This document shows positions 23,650 to 35,404 of a stretch of DNA of 64,000 bases, piece after piece. Origin of the DNA: Neurospora crassa OR74A (taxonomy: Eukaryota; Ascomycota; Sordariomycetes; Sordariales; Sordariaceae); assembly GCF_000182925.2 (NCBI RefSeq), contig NC_026501.1:496001-560000 (forward strand), given 5' to 3'. How positions within the stretch are numbered: position 1 is the stretch's first letter; each line of letters opens with the position of its first letter. The notes beneath the pieces were generated by a model that was given only the letters and a program-made list of their open reading frames with translations, ran no database searches and was not told where the DNA came from. Made by a program: the position numbers and the translations under genes.

Positions 23650-25497
23650 CTACACATCGACCGTTTCCCTGGCCCTCCTGACATCCTTGACCCTCCTCAA
23701 GATGTATATCCGTGGGACCATCCTCGGGCCAACCCATTTTCCTCCTGTGATTGCCTTTACGCGCTTCTTCCATCGCTCAACGGAAACACCTTTCCCGACC
23801 ACGGGAACATCTTCTGGCACCTTGTCCTCCTCCGCGTGGCCATTCAGGGACACCTCAATCCCACTATATCCCTTGACCACACCCACCGTCTCCCAGTCAT
23901 CCCCTTTAACCTTTTTGATATCCTCAGTCAAAACATAGTCGAACCGTTTCCAAAATGCCTCTTGCGCAAGCACAGACTCGTTCTCAGTCTTGTCCAGCGC
24001 AAGCACCACGCTGTTCCCGGGACTCTTCCTGACAATCTTGCCCTTGCTAGGAACAGCCGACGCATATCCCGTAGCCGTCCCAAACAGCGTAACGCCCGTC
24101 ATGCAAGACAGGACATCGGCATGAACAGGCACAACAGCCGAGGATGAACTAGACGCAGCAACCTCCGTCTGGACCGTGTCTCGCAAGTATGCGAGCGCTT
24201 CGCCGCCGGGGTAGTTGAGCGATGAGACCAATAACATGCCCGTGCTAGCCACAAAGGATACCACAATCGACCCAAGTAGAACTCCCCACGTCAAGATAGC
24301 AACCGTCTTCCCTGCCTTGAGGCTCCGCCTGGCAATCCAATCCGCCCCCAAGGCCGCAGCACCAGTAAGCGAAGGAACCACGTAAAAGATGAACCTCGCT
24401 TCCTTGTGCGGCTGCAGCGAGTAGATCGCCACAAACAAGAGACTCGGCACCAGCAGTCCCTTCACCGCCGGTCTCACAGCCGGCTGCTTCCACGCCACGG
24501 GGATCATCAAACCCCAGGTGAGCGGATTGACCAGCAGTCTCGGGATGGCCGAGACAAAGTAGTACCACCATGGAGAGGTGCCCCACTCGCTCGAGTTGCC
24601 TTGCACGGCGTTGAAGTAGAAGCCCCACAGTTCAGGCCAGAGCGGTTTCTGCCAAAAGTAAGAATCCAAGGGCACCGTCATGATAAGGGAGACGATGACG
24701 GCGACGATAAAGTGCGGGATTATGCGCTCCAGAGAGGTGGAGGGGACGACAAAGAGGAGGTGGAAGATGGTGGTGAAGAGGAGAAGCGCTACTTCGGAGC
24801 GGAAGATGACGCCAGCCATGACAAGTAGCGAGATGGCAGAGCGGTGGCGACGGTGGATGAGCTCCGGAGATTGCGGGTTCGGGAGGAGGAGAGCGGCGGC
24901 GGTAGTTGCTGATCGTGTTAGATTCCCATTATCCATGAGGATGAGGATGAGGCAATTCACTTACTCAGTCCGAAAGCAAACATATTCGGCAACGTCCTCG
25001 ACGCGTAGAAAATGACATGGAACTGACTGGCCTGCAAAAGTAAATACCACCTGGCTGCCGAGCGTCCATAGGCACGTCTAAAATTCCGCGCAAACAAAAG
25101 AATAGCGGCCGCATTGGCGAGGCCTAGCATACCCCTCACAATGGTTTGGGCATGGTCGAAGCCGACAAGGTTGACGATGGGCTGTCCGAGACCGGCCAAG
25201 ACCACAGGGCCAACAAAGGTTCGGGGTACAGCACCAGGAAAGGTGAAATGGTCATATGTTTGAGATAGTCGGTGATAGGCATTCTGAAGTGGCGTGCCGT
25301 ACACAAGGACATCGTGGGTGGCTTGGATGTTGAAAGACTCCTCAACCTTGGTGTATGGGGCGATGAAGAGGTGAAGGAGGACGAGGGTTGGGATGAGGAG
25401 GTAGAGCCCCCAATCTGGCTGGACGGTAAGTCGCAGTGCGCATGCGAGTGTGAGAGTGTGTGCGAAAAAGGAAAGAAGACATACCCAATACAGACAT
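23650..25497 (-). CDS. alg12: ALG12, dolichyl-P-Man:Man7GlcNAc2-PP-dolichol alpha-1,6-mannosyltransferase
   Basis: There are three exons: 25497-25485 (only 13 nt, ATG-TCT-GTA-TTG-G), 25414-24965 and 24908-23650, with introns of 70 and 56 bp. The product is 573 residues, close to yeast Alg12. The enzyme adds the eighth mannose to the lipid-linked oligosaccharide on the ER lumenal face, part of N-glycan precursor assembly. The sequence shows the GT22 layout: the first lumenal loop with APYTKVEESFNIQATHD (about 18-34), HFTFPGAVPRTFVGP, SRTLPNMFAFGLT, IFRSEVALL, the Alg12-type loop with PLDSYFWQKPLWPELWGFYFN, WGTSPWWYYF, and QPHKEARFIFYVVP. Many hydrophobic segments indicate about ten membrane spans. 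The 13-nt first exon is inferred from frame: only the acceptor at CCAG-ATTGG restores the conserved N-terminus. It is transcribed divergently from the capping-protein gene. Confidence 0.93.
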
Positions 25498-26168
25498 TAG
25501 CTTCATGGTGTCTGGTACGATGCTTCACCTCATGTTGGTAAGGTGACGATGAGATGAAGAGATTCGGAATAAGGCTGTTGTTGTTGTTGTTGACAGTTTG
25601 CAAGGGGTCGTCGGCCAGGTAAAGATGAGCTGGCTGACTGTTGACTGTGTACAGGAAATGTGAACATAGGCGTAGTATAGCCTGAGGAAAGTGATGGAAT
25701 GCATATATCAATACTTGATTAATTCAAATTAGGCGTACTTCAAGACCTTTACAATAGTCTTCTATGATTCATCCGGACTTCAAAACAGTTAATCTAAGAG
25801 TTATTGTGCGGATTATGCCTCTCATCGTCAAAGTTGATGCTTCTTGGCAAAGATTATCTCGTACAGAAACATCACCAGATGGAAACAAACAGTGCCATTG
25901 GCCGTGCGTGAGCCCCCTGAAACAGCAACAACGGGAACCCCACCAGTGCAGTGGAGGTTTCATAGCAAGAGGAACCCGACCCTGGAACATCCCCGCCGAC
26001 TCAACAGCTAGGAACCACCTACCTAACATTAGCACCTGTCTCCATTGCCCTGGCCTGTCCGTCTACCCATCCGTCGCCGCGCCGCCATTTCGACCTTCAC
26101 CGAGTAAACAAAAACAAACAAACAAGAGTATCACACTCCTTCCCACCCTTAGAGGAATATCCGTCAAG
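25498..26168. other. Divergent promoter, ALG12 / capping protein beta
   Basis: 670 bp separate the two ATGs. The sequence contains GTTGTTGTTGTTG and AAACAAACAAACAAG-like repeats and CT/AC-rich leaders on both sides. No gene is seen. Confidence 0.7.
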
Positions 26169-27390
26169 ATGGCGACCGCAGACCCCTTTGATTCCGCCCT
26201 GTAAGTCTACCAAGTCGCAGAGTCCGCCTACCCACCACCCCTCCTTGCGCCCCAGCCAGATCTACACCGACCGCCAACTACATCACGGGCATCACCACTA
26301 CCACCACCACCAACAACAACAACATCATCATCGCCATCACGAAGCGCGGCACAGCGCAAACAACCAGAGACGAACCAGGTCATATAAGCTGACACCCCTT
26401 ACCCAAACAGCGACCTCCTCCGCCGCCTCAACCCCAAACACACGGCCGAGCACCTCAACAACCTCATCACCCTCGCCCCCGACCTGACCGAAGACCTGCT
26501 CTCCTCCGTCGACCAGCCCCTGACCGTCAAGCGCTGCAAGCAAACCGGCCGCGACTACCTGCTATGCGACTACAACCGCGACGGCGACAGCTACCGCTCG
26601 CCATGGAGCAACCAGTTCGACCCTCCGCTCGAGGGCGGCAACCAGGGCGGTAGCGGTGGAGATGGCGAGGGAGATGGAGGAGAAGGCGGTGCGGCGGGAT
26701 CGATCATGCCTGGCGAGAGGGTGAGGAAGATGGAGATCAAGGCCAACGAGGCGTTTGACGTGTACAGGGAGCTGTATTATGAGGGGGGTGTGAGTTCGGT
26801 GTATTTCTGGAATTTGGACGATGGGTTTGCGGGGGTGGTGTTGTTGAAGAAGTGTGAGTTATTCCTCTGTCGTCGTCATTTGTTTTGGGTTGGACTGCAC
26901 GGGATGGACCGATGCGCGTGAGACTCTTGCGCTTGCCGGAGCCTATCGACACTACATACAAGAACAAGTCTGCTAACCTACACTTATGTCAACAGCCTCC
27001 CCAACCAATCCCTCCTCCTCGGGCGTGTGGGACTCCATCCACGTCTTCGAAGCCTCGGAGCGCGGCCGCACCTCCAACTACCGCCTTACCTCGACCGTCA
27101 TCCTCTCGCTGGCCACCAAGGGCAACGCTCTCGGCGAGGTTGATCTCTCGGGCAACATGACGCGCCAGGTCGAGCAGGACCTGCCTGTCGAGAACGACGA
27201 GAGCCACATTGCCAATATTGGCCGCCTGGTCGAGGACATGGAGCTCAAGATGCGCAACCTGCTGCAGGAGGTCTACTTTGGCAAGGCCAAGGACGTCGTG
27301 GGCGATCTGAGGAGTGTCGGCTCCCTCAGCGAGGGACAGAGGGATCGCGATGCGCAGATGGAGATTATTGGGAGTATGAGGAAAGCGTAA
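26169..27390 (+). CDS. cap2: F-actin capping protein beta subunit
   Basis: There are three exons: 26169-26200, 26411-26853 and 26996-27390, with introns of 210 and 142 bp; the product is 289 residues. Start context is CAAGATGG. The protein begins [21 protein letters not shown] and shows the hallmark CapZ-beta pieces: [33 protein letters not shown] (about 62-81), [60 protein letters not shown] and the tail with [17 protein letters not shown] and [32 protein letters not shown]. With the alpha subunit it forms the heterodimer that caps actin barbed ends at cortical patches and septa. A Gly/Glu/Asp-rich insert (about 88-107) is longer than in yeast. The final helix that binds actin is present. 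The identification is secure. Confidence 0.96.
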
Positions 27391-29517
27391 GCAGGCATGC
27401 AAGGGCTACTGTGGTGGTGGAAGGAGAGGAAATGGTTAGTTGGCAAAGACAAAGCGAAGCGAAATCGGCTATTGCTGTGTGATTAGCAGGCGTATTTGAA
27501 ACGGTATTTTCGCGAGAAAGAGAGAGAGAGAGAGAAGAAGAGGGCGGGAAGACATGTGTCTCTGCTTGGTATGCTACATCTCTCTCTCTCCAAACAAATT
27601 CTAGTTAATAATTCATCACACACACATAAAGTTGTCTGAACTATGGTCTCGGTCTCACCGACGGGACTAGACCTGATCAGTTTGACCAACCCCCGGGACC
27701 GAGTATACTCCTCAACAGATCAGAGACAAGACACCCGAAAAATATCCCGGGTAATGCCCACACCCAACGCCATGTCTCTCAAAAACGGGATTTCGCATAT
27801 CGATTACCTTCCGATCCTGCCGACCCCGACCTCTTCCCACCAAGACATTTTTTTTTTTGGAGAATTCCCGGTTGTTTCCTTATGGGTCAAATCACTGACT
27901 TTGTGGGATTTGGTGGTGAGACCTTGGTGTAACCAGTGCAGCTCAATTCAGTCCAGTTACTTCATGTCTACAAAGCATTCTATACCAAAAGTTTCAAGGG
28001 TCGTCTCGTATACGGAAGTTTTCCGCGATAAGTAACCTCTAGATAGGTAGGTATCGTTCGTTCACCGCTAGAGCGCCCTCGGCGGACTGAAGATAACCTA
28101 GGCACTCTTTTCGTATCTTTGTACCACAACACACCACCCAAGCAAGACCAAGACACCGACCAAGACCACGACCAAGACTGACGGCGGCGGCGGCGAAGGC
28201 GGCTCAAGGGCGGCTCGAGGGCGGCTCGAGGGCACGGCATGTACCCCGGGAAGAGGGGGAGCTAGAGATCGGGGAATTCGGGGAATTAGTGTAGTGTACC
28301 TCTAGGCGGAGAGTAGGCGGAGAGTAGGTGGGTGGGTGGGTGTCCACTGGATCGCGATGCACTCACTAGTACCCTAAAGGTATGTGTTTCGGTCTGCTTT
28401 GCCGGGGTGGACTTGGGTAGGTAGTCTACATGGTAGGTAGGTAGAGGTATGATTAGTAAGGTCTTTCTCAATGGCCTTTTCTTTCCAGTCATCAAAGATG
28501 GAAGGAAGCACAAGACATGGAAGACAAAGGCGTGACGTGACGGGCACGTATTGATGATCTTATGGACTAAATACCTACCTAGGTACCTTCATCAACTGAA
28601 TTTAGAGGTTTTTGTCATCTTCGAAAAGCCCGGAGCTACACTACCTAGGTAGGTACTGAGATATCTCCGCCATCGACACATGCATCGACACCGATTCAGT
28701 GGAGTGTACCCCGAAATCACACAAAAAGATGATGAATATCCTCCCCGAAGTTTCCCTGCCATCATGTCCACTGACAAGGGTTCTTCGGATCGAGGAAGAG
28801 AAAGAAAGAGAAAGAAAAGAAATATCGTAGCCTACTTAGACTGGGGTACGAAAGAGAGCCGATCCGGTATCCGTAGTGTACATTACCACATGTGCTTCCA
28901 CACTACCTATCTCTATGTAGAAAGGTACACTACACCACACTACGATCTACAAAAAACCCATAATATCCCCCCTAAATCTACCACTACGTTTTTATCCGAT
29001 TCTATGGAGTACATAATGGATACGTGGAGTTACCACTACTTATGGGGGTGGGTTCAATCGATCGCAAAGAAAGATGGAAAGCGAGGCGGACGATTGAAGA
29101 TCTTCATCGCTAAGAAACGCGCATGTCCATTCATATACTTTCGAGGGTACCTAGTACAAGAATCCATACTGTCGTCATAGCTGATTTAAAAAAGAACCCT
29201 CTTTTTACTAGGTGTGTTAAAGAATCCATGTGAAAGGTGCCCACCGAGCCACGCGAGCCGACTGTGGTAGGTAAGGTACACTAAGGTAGTAGGGTAGGTA
29301 CATAGCTAGGTAGTGAGGTATGTAGGTGAGATATGTATGTGAGGCTTAAAATGAAGATCGACGTATGCTTTGACTTTTGTTCCCGAAGTACCGGGACCCT
29401 GGAATATGGATTTGCGGCCGGCCGGCCGGCTCCTCCACTTGCCGGTGGCGGTGGGCGGTGGACGGTGGGCGGTGGGCGGGCGGTGAGGATCTTGGATTTG
29501 AGATTTGATTTTAGCCA

Positions 29518-29549
29518 TGGAGATGGAGATGGAGATGGAGATGGAGATG
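29518..29549. repeat. (GGAGAT)5 hexanucleotide microsatellite
   Basis: Five tandem copies of GGAGAT in intergenic DNA, preceded by GGCGGTGGGCGGTGG repeats (29445-29480). Confidence 0.9.
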
Positions 29550-31139
29550 ATTTGTGGCTAGAGACTATCATTAAGCTTGCGAGGTTGACAGGCTGACAGG
29601 TCGGTTGGTTGGCCAGTTGGCAGGTCGGTTGGATCGATCGACGAAGATCACGATTGTACATACTCATGGTACACTGCGCAACATTCAGTCCAGTCTAACA
29701 AAGCCGAAATGTAAAACGGAAATTTGGAACTTGGGTAGAGGTAGGTACCGAAGCAGCTTAAGCTCATCAACTTTCGGTGAGGCTCCCCTCGAAATCTTGA
29801 CTGCGAAAGGCATGGTTTCAGATATTACCGCCCTGCCACGGGCTATATTTACTCTTCAGCCCGAAATCTTTCGAAATAAAAAAAACGAGAAAAAAAGTAA
29901 AGCAAAAGCCCCTGGCGATAAGAAAGAAGAAGTACCCAAGGCTTATTATGTACCGTGAATCATCCATGATGGTACCTCAAGCTTCAAGGGACCAAACACA
30001 CGGGTCACGCTTATGCAAGCAAGCCATAAGCAACTTCTTGTGCCAGGATACATAGGATACAGGTAGGGGGGAACATCGCGTGGTTGGTCTTTAGTTTGAT
30101 AGGTGAAAGCCAAGGGTGCCACGTTTCTGTTTTCCCTCTGTCCCTTTTTTGCTCGACGTGGAGTACATATCGAGATCTCAATGAGCGGACATATGTCCGA
30201 GAACGTCTCCTACCCTGGGTAGGTTTGCTCGTATATTCACTCCTGCGGTGTAGTTACTAACGTACTTACTTCGCTACCAAGAAGTGATTCTACAGTAGCT
30301 TGATTTCCAGTCCAGCCACAACAACCCTCAACCCAATCTGGGAAGGATGACAAATTGGGACAGCAAGATCATACCACTCTGGCATAGAGACACTGCCAAT
30401 TTTGGAAGCATCGTGATGGGGATGCGGGTGTTTGTTCGAGCCCATACGTCCATCCCTTGAAGCGTTACATCATCCCGTATACGGGCCGTATACGGGCCGT
30501 TGTACAATCGATCTAGACTGGACCGTCGTCACATTCATATGCCGAGCGGTATGCAGGTGGCATCAATAAATAGCAGCAAATCCGAGTGCGTATTATCGAA
30601 GCGGAGCTCAGTCCGGTTCAGATAGACGGCGCTGGGTCCGGTGTGTGTGACAGGGACATATGCAATAGCCTTTGTTCTTAAGAACAAGGGGGTGGAAAGG
30701 GAGAAAGAAAAGAAAGGAAAAAGAGAGATGAGGCTCACGAATGACCCGATCGGATCGGGCATCGTTTAAACTGAACAATCCCTTTGGCATCAGTCACCCG
30801 CTTACTCAGCAAATACATAATTGTCGTGTGTTGTGTCGGCGTTGACACCCTGGTAGAACCCTGAGTAAAGCAGCGTGTACGTAGTGTTGCAAAAGGAAGG
30901 GAACCAAGTGAGGTACATGGGTTCTCCAATGAAAAACATCGGAGCTACCGCCGTTGGATTGACCCGACTCTTTGGTACCCAGATATCGCCATCGGGGCTT
31001 GCGTGGCTCGGCTTGATGCAATCTTGTTTCTCCCTCTTGAGGCAAGACTCGTCAAAGTTTCGACTCCTTTGGGAAGTGCTTGCTTGACTTGCTAGGGTTG
31101 AATGGGAGGTGGAGCGAAGTGGGCTGTCCCCTTGACTGT

Positions 31140-31140
<1 letters not shown>

Positions 31141-31179
<39 letters not shown>
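31141..31179. repeat. 39-nt poly-T tract
   Basis: Thirty-nine uninterrupted T residues, the longest homopolymer in the window. It is either an assembly-sensitive homopolymer or the relic of a polyadenylated insertion on the minus strand; I see no retroelement body next to it and no target-site duplication. Confidence 0.95.
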
Positions 31180-31180
<1 letters not shown>

Positions 31181-31631
31181 GATTCGGGAGTATTCAATGT
31201 GGGCAGTACATAGTGTTTTTTTGGTTAGACTTTGTGACCGGCGTTAAGGCCGGCGGGGCGGGGAAACTTGGATGACCTCAAAAGAGACGAGTCTGGACCC
31301 CACCGACTAACACTTTTTTCCCAATGACCCTTTGGGCCCAAGATCCAGCAAGCCAAACTATGCTCGCGCACGTGCACTAGCGAGGCTTGATAGACGAGAA
31401 TGAGAAGAAGAAAATTATCTGACCGTGGGAGAAGAGTGAAATGAGTAGGTATGACAAAAGTCTAGGTCAGCTCAAGTCGAACCCTTCGGCAATTAAATCG
31501 GCTGGGTACACCACCTCATGTGTGTGCTCACGATGATCCACGTACGCACCATGTCGGCGTCGTCGTGCTGGTCTGTCAGTGCTTTGTAACGCAGCTGCCC
31601 TGGTCCGACTTGGACGCCTTGACCGAAGCAG

Positions 31632-31657
31632 CCCCCCCCCCCCCCCCCCCCCCCCCC
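31632..31657. repeat. 26-nt poly-C tract
   Basis: Twenty-six uninterrupted C residues. A second poly-C run of about 20 lies at 34510-34529. On the minus strand these are G-tracts able to form G-quadruplex structures. Confidence 0.95.
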
Positions 31658-31915
31658 GCCATGCTGCCCTGCCTTGCCTTTCAGCAGCTGAATAAAAGGT
31701 ACATGGCTCCTTGTAGAGTCGTATCGGCAATACTATTGAGGCAGTAGCCTTGGGGGCAAGCGAGTCCATGTGAGACGACGCGAGTAAAGGAACAAAACGG
31801 TTGAGATGCCTTGTCGGGCATCAAATGCGCCATGTATGCAGTAGGGAAATTGAGCTGTGTAGTGTAGTGTAGTTGTTGGTTGAACCATGAGACAACTGGA
31901 GAGAGGAGGAAGGAA

Positions 31916-31953
31916 GATTGAGATTGAGATTGAGATTGAGATTGAGATTGAGA
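31916..31953. repeat. (GAGATT)6 hexanucleotide microsatellite
   Basis: About six perfect copies of GAGATT in intergenic DNA. Confidence 0.9.
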
Positions 31954-32727
31954 CACGGGTTGGGAGCAAACGACATCCGTTGGTCAGCCGTTGCAAAGCG
32001 TCCATCCCCCGGTCCCCTCTCCGCAACCGCACCCATTTCGGGATCTCACGTCGGCGATCGCCCTTGGAGGCTGGGCCGCCGCACGCGGCTGGCTTCCTTG
32101 GCTTGGCCCAATGCTGCGGTACCCGTCATGCCATGGACCCGTTGGCTCGACCGTCGCTCTCGTTCTCAATCTCTGCTTGTTGTTCGGTCCAGCCTGAAAG
32201 TCGTCTCGTCTCGTCTCCTCGTTTCGTCTCGTCCAAGGAGTCCTTGTAGAGATGCGCAACATGTGATTCGCAGGAGCCAGTGTTTATGCGCCCGGTTTCC
32301 TAATCGCGTCAAGTTCCGTTTCGGTTTCGTCCTTTTGAACCCCCCGACCCCCGACCCGCGAACCCCCGACTGTTAACCTGGCCATCTGACAGCGCACATG
32401 GAAAGGGAAGATGCATGCACACGCCGCAGAGCGGAATTGACGGGTTTCCACTCCGGACTGGCCGGGAGCCATTCAATTTTCTGGAAGGTTTGGAAGAAGT
32501 CTTCTGGAAGTCTGCGTGGTGGGCGGTGATTGGATGTGCCGAGGGGATGGGGAACGCGAGGAACGTTTGGAATGGAAGGGTGACAGCGAGTGAGTGGGTG
32601 TGTGTGAAAGGATCATGGTGGCGAATTTGTGATGGTTTTTTTTGCTTACCCCTGAAAGCAACGGCAGCACCGAGCAATTGGCACCGGGAGCGGGCTGGCG
32701 GGAGGGGGAGCGACTTCGCGGCTCGGC

Positions 32728-32765
32728 TGGAGGAGGAGGAGGAGGAGGAGGAGGAGGAGGAGGAG
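32728..32765. repeat. (GGA)12 trinucleotide microsatellite
   Basis: About twelve GGA units, purine-rich on the plus strand, followed 30 bp on by GTAGTGTAGTGTAGTGTAG. Confidence 0.9.
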
Positions 32766-33355
32766 AAGGAATGGAAGGTTGCCGGGAAGTAGTGTAGTGT
32801 AGTGTAGGGGAAAAAAGGAAGGACGAAAAAAAGAAAAGAAAAGAAAAGTCACTGCAACTCTGGAGCCGCCGCCGTTGATCGAACCCCTGAATATCCATCC
32901 GCATCCGCACCGCACTCCACAGTCTCTGAGCTGTTCAACCCAGCAAAAAAATTTAAAAAAAAAACGTGTTGACCGATGACGGCATCGACACCGACTACAA
33001 AACTCGAGACATGATTGCACTAGCTCAGTCCTTGACATTTTAGCCTTTTCCCGTCCCGTTTCACATCTTTGTTTTGGAGTGGTAGATCATGATGACTGGG
33101 AGAGAACTCGTTGCTCCCGTTTGAGAGTCGGGAAAAGGGGAATATGGCCGAGGGATGGATGGATGGACGGATGTTGAGACTATCATGAAAACTGCTATCC
33201 ACCATGCGACCATGTTGCAGATGTAGCTGCATATCGCAGCTGTAGGTTAAATGAGATGTTTGATAAATCTGCGAAGGACGGCGCGCAACAAGTTCGCTGC
33301 AGCCCACCAGCCATTCATTGACTTGAAATCCTCCTCCTTTTCATGTGTGTCTCTC

Positions 33356-33657
33356 ATCCCTTTAACGGTGAAAATGGTCCATTTTGTGCCAAGACTTTGA
33401 AGACTTACGGTACTTAGCGACTTTGTTGATGCAGCCAAGCAGCGTTAGCCGGCAAATACTGAGAATGTATTGGTCGAGTTTACCCCTGACCACTCCACAC
33501 CCGCCCTCACTTTTTCTGCAGTGACAAAAGTGCTGCAAAAGCTGGTGAAATCAAGGTAGCTGCATGGGCACAGATGTAAAGGTGGATAAAATAAGACCAA
33601 CCGATTGGCCAGATTTGGTCTTGGCACAAAATGGACCATTTTCACCGTTAAAGGGAT
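33356..33657. mobile_element. 302 bp MITE-like element with perfect 40 bp inverted arms
   Basis: The 40 bases at 33356-33395 (beginning ATCCCTTTAACGGTG) are the exact reverse complement of 33618-33657, separated by 222 bp without coding capacity. Each arm contains its own 15 bp palindrome (AAAATGG-T-CCATTTT). The size, non-coding core and identical ends fit a miniature inverted-repeat transposable element or a recent inverted duplication. A clear target-site duplication is not visible: if the arms begin at TCCC, the flanking dinucleotides are CA on the left and TA on the right. The perfect identity of the arms argues for recent origin or gene conversion. Confidence 0.55.
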
Positions 33658-34509
33658 ACCAATGTCTCAGCAGCAACTGAGAGGATTCCATTTGCGTTGA
33701 TCTCCTTCTCGGCATCAGGTCACGATTCACCCTCTTGTCCGACGTGGGCGCCGAGTGTGCAGAATCTGGCTTAGCACAACCCTAGTATCCGAGGCTCTGT
33801 CGGTCTTGGTACCGCTCGCTTCCCTGGCCTTGTCTTACGCTATCTCCATTCGCTGTGCTGCCGTGGTGCTGAGATTCTAATGCCATTTTGCAATATTGTG
33901 GCTGCATCGTTTCTCATCAAAAATCCCAAATATCATGATGCCAAGACCTTCTCATGGCTCATCCCGTCATTCTTTCGTCTTTTGTGCTTTCATCCCTTCC
34001 AGGTCCGTCTCTGTGCCTCGATTTCCACACCCGTTGGTGTTCTTTTCCTTTGGTTCTTCTTGGCATCAAGATAGTCACCACCCTTGCAGCCTGTCGGAAA
34101 CATTTGAGTGGAGGAGTGAGGACCAGGACCAGAGCTATCTGAACACTACTTAGCTGGACCGTCCACTGGAACGGCACCACTACTGCTGAACTGAGCTACT
34201 ACGGCCTAGTGGATAAAGTAGGAAAACGCGTGCCGGGTCAGGTCGCTGACGATCTCGGGCTGGCAGTCGAGCATGGCCCGGACGAAGCTTCGCTTCCAGT
34301 ACTGGTCCGTGCTCGGTACCTGACAAGGGGTTTTCTACCTCTATGTACACTACTTTTATGGCTCGCAACCGCAGGTACCCAAAATACAGTACGTACTACT
34401 CAGGCGGGACTCGGGACGGGAGCTGCAGAGCGAGGTACCTGGAAAGGTACCTTTTTCTGATTGTTGACTGCTTGGATAATTTGGCCCAACTTTACTTTTT
34501 CCTCTTTCT

Positions 34510-34529
34510 CCCCCCCCCCCCCCCCCCCC
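34510..34529. repeat. 20-nt poly-C tract
   Basis: It sits inside a CT-rich stretch (CCTCTTTCTC then C-run then TCC) about 0.9 kb upstream of the epimerase-like start. Confidence 0.9.
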
Positions 34530-35308
34530 TCCACACAGGCACCCACGTCGTCCACACCCACGTCGTCCACCACCCACGTCCATGTCCCACGGGCTCCAGT
34601 CCAGTTCCCTATTTTAATTGGAGTCCCTCTACCCTTAACCTTTTTTTGTGCTCACCTTACCATCAGGGACCAGCTCTCTTTGCTTTTTTGGACTTCCATA
34701 TCTGTCTCCATCTTCCCACCTCCAGTTCCCGTCTATTTATCTGACCTGGTGATTCATTTTTCATCTTACAAGCGGATATCTGACCCATCTTCCCCTCCAC
34801 CCGAAAAAGCAATAGACCCCATTGCCCAACCGAGAGCCGCACTATTTTACTCTACAGTATCTACCACTCCAGCAGTTCCAGCTCGCTCCTCTCCCAGGTT
34901 CTCCCAACTTTCGCCTCCTCGCCAGGATCCCCCACCTCGTTCGGTTGTCACTGGGAAACTCTGTTTGTGCGGTTCGCCAATCGTCCCCAAGACATTTCCT
35001 TCCCAGCAGGGGTTTCCCGACAAAGCAATATCAGGGGAACAAACCACCAATTCGATTCTCCTCTGCTCTTTCTACACAAGGCCTTATTCCTCGTCTATAT
35101 AGAGGCATTGCGTGTCTTGGGAGGAAAATAATCGTAATTTAGCAAAGACAGGACACACGGCGTAGCCAGAGCGAAGCAGTCCAGCACATTCACATCGGCA
35201 CTACGGCAACCGAGGCCAATTTTCGCGACCCCGCGCATTGAAGTGGCCCCCCGCTCATTTCAGGAGCCAACAGGGACCAAGCGACTAGAAGCGAAGCATC
35301 TCCTCCCA

Positions 35309-35338
35309 ACAACAACAACAACAACAACACACACACAC
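35309..35338. repeat. (CAA)7-(CA)5 leader microsatellite
   Basis: It lies in the likely 5' leader of the epimerase-like gene, ending about 67 bp before its ATG. Confidence 0.85.
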
Positions 35339-35404
35339 GCATTCGCAACCGAGGAGCAAACACACACTCCGAACCAAACACCCCACGTAAACACGACAAA
35401 CAAG

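Larger units (their letters stand above)
27391..35404. other. 8 kb gene-poor intergenic region
   Basis: It lies between the capping-protein stop and the epimerase-like start, both plus strand. ORFs of 100-166 codons occur (e.g. 28680-29180 plus), but none has recognisable domains, splice logic or coding bias. Contents seen: AGGT/CCTA runs (28037-28053, 28432-28443, 28570-28585, 28642-28657), GTAGT repeats, a GGAGAT run, a 39-T run, a 26-C run, a GAGATT run, a GGA run, a 20-C run and an inverted-repeat element at 33356-33657. The last kilobase is CT-rich and is probably the promoter and leader of the epimerase-like gene. Confidence 0.65.

Noticed and set aside
25136-25711. 191-codon minus-strand ORF
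   Set aside because: It overlaps ALG12 exons 1-2 in another frame and reads through both the intron and the promoter.
28680-29180. 166-codon plus-strand ORF in the gene-poor region
   Set aside because: No recognisable domain, no leader or start context, and biased by Tyr/His/Lys codons of AT-richer DNA.
31141-31197. Poly-A tail of a LINE or SINE insertion (minus strand)
   Set aside because: No element body, internal promoter or target-site duplication is visible next to the T run.
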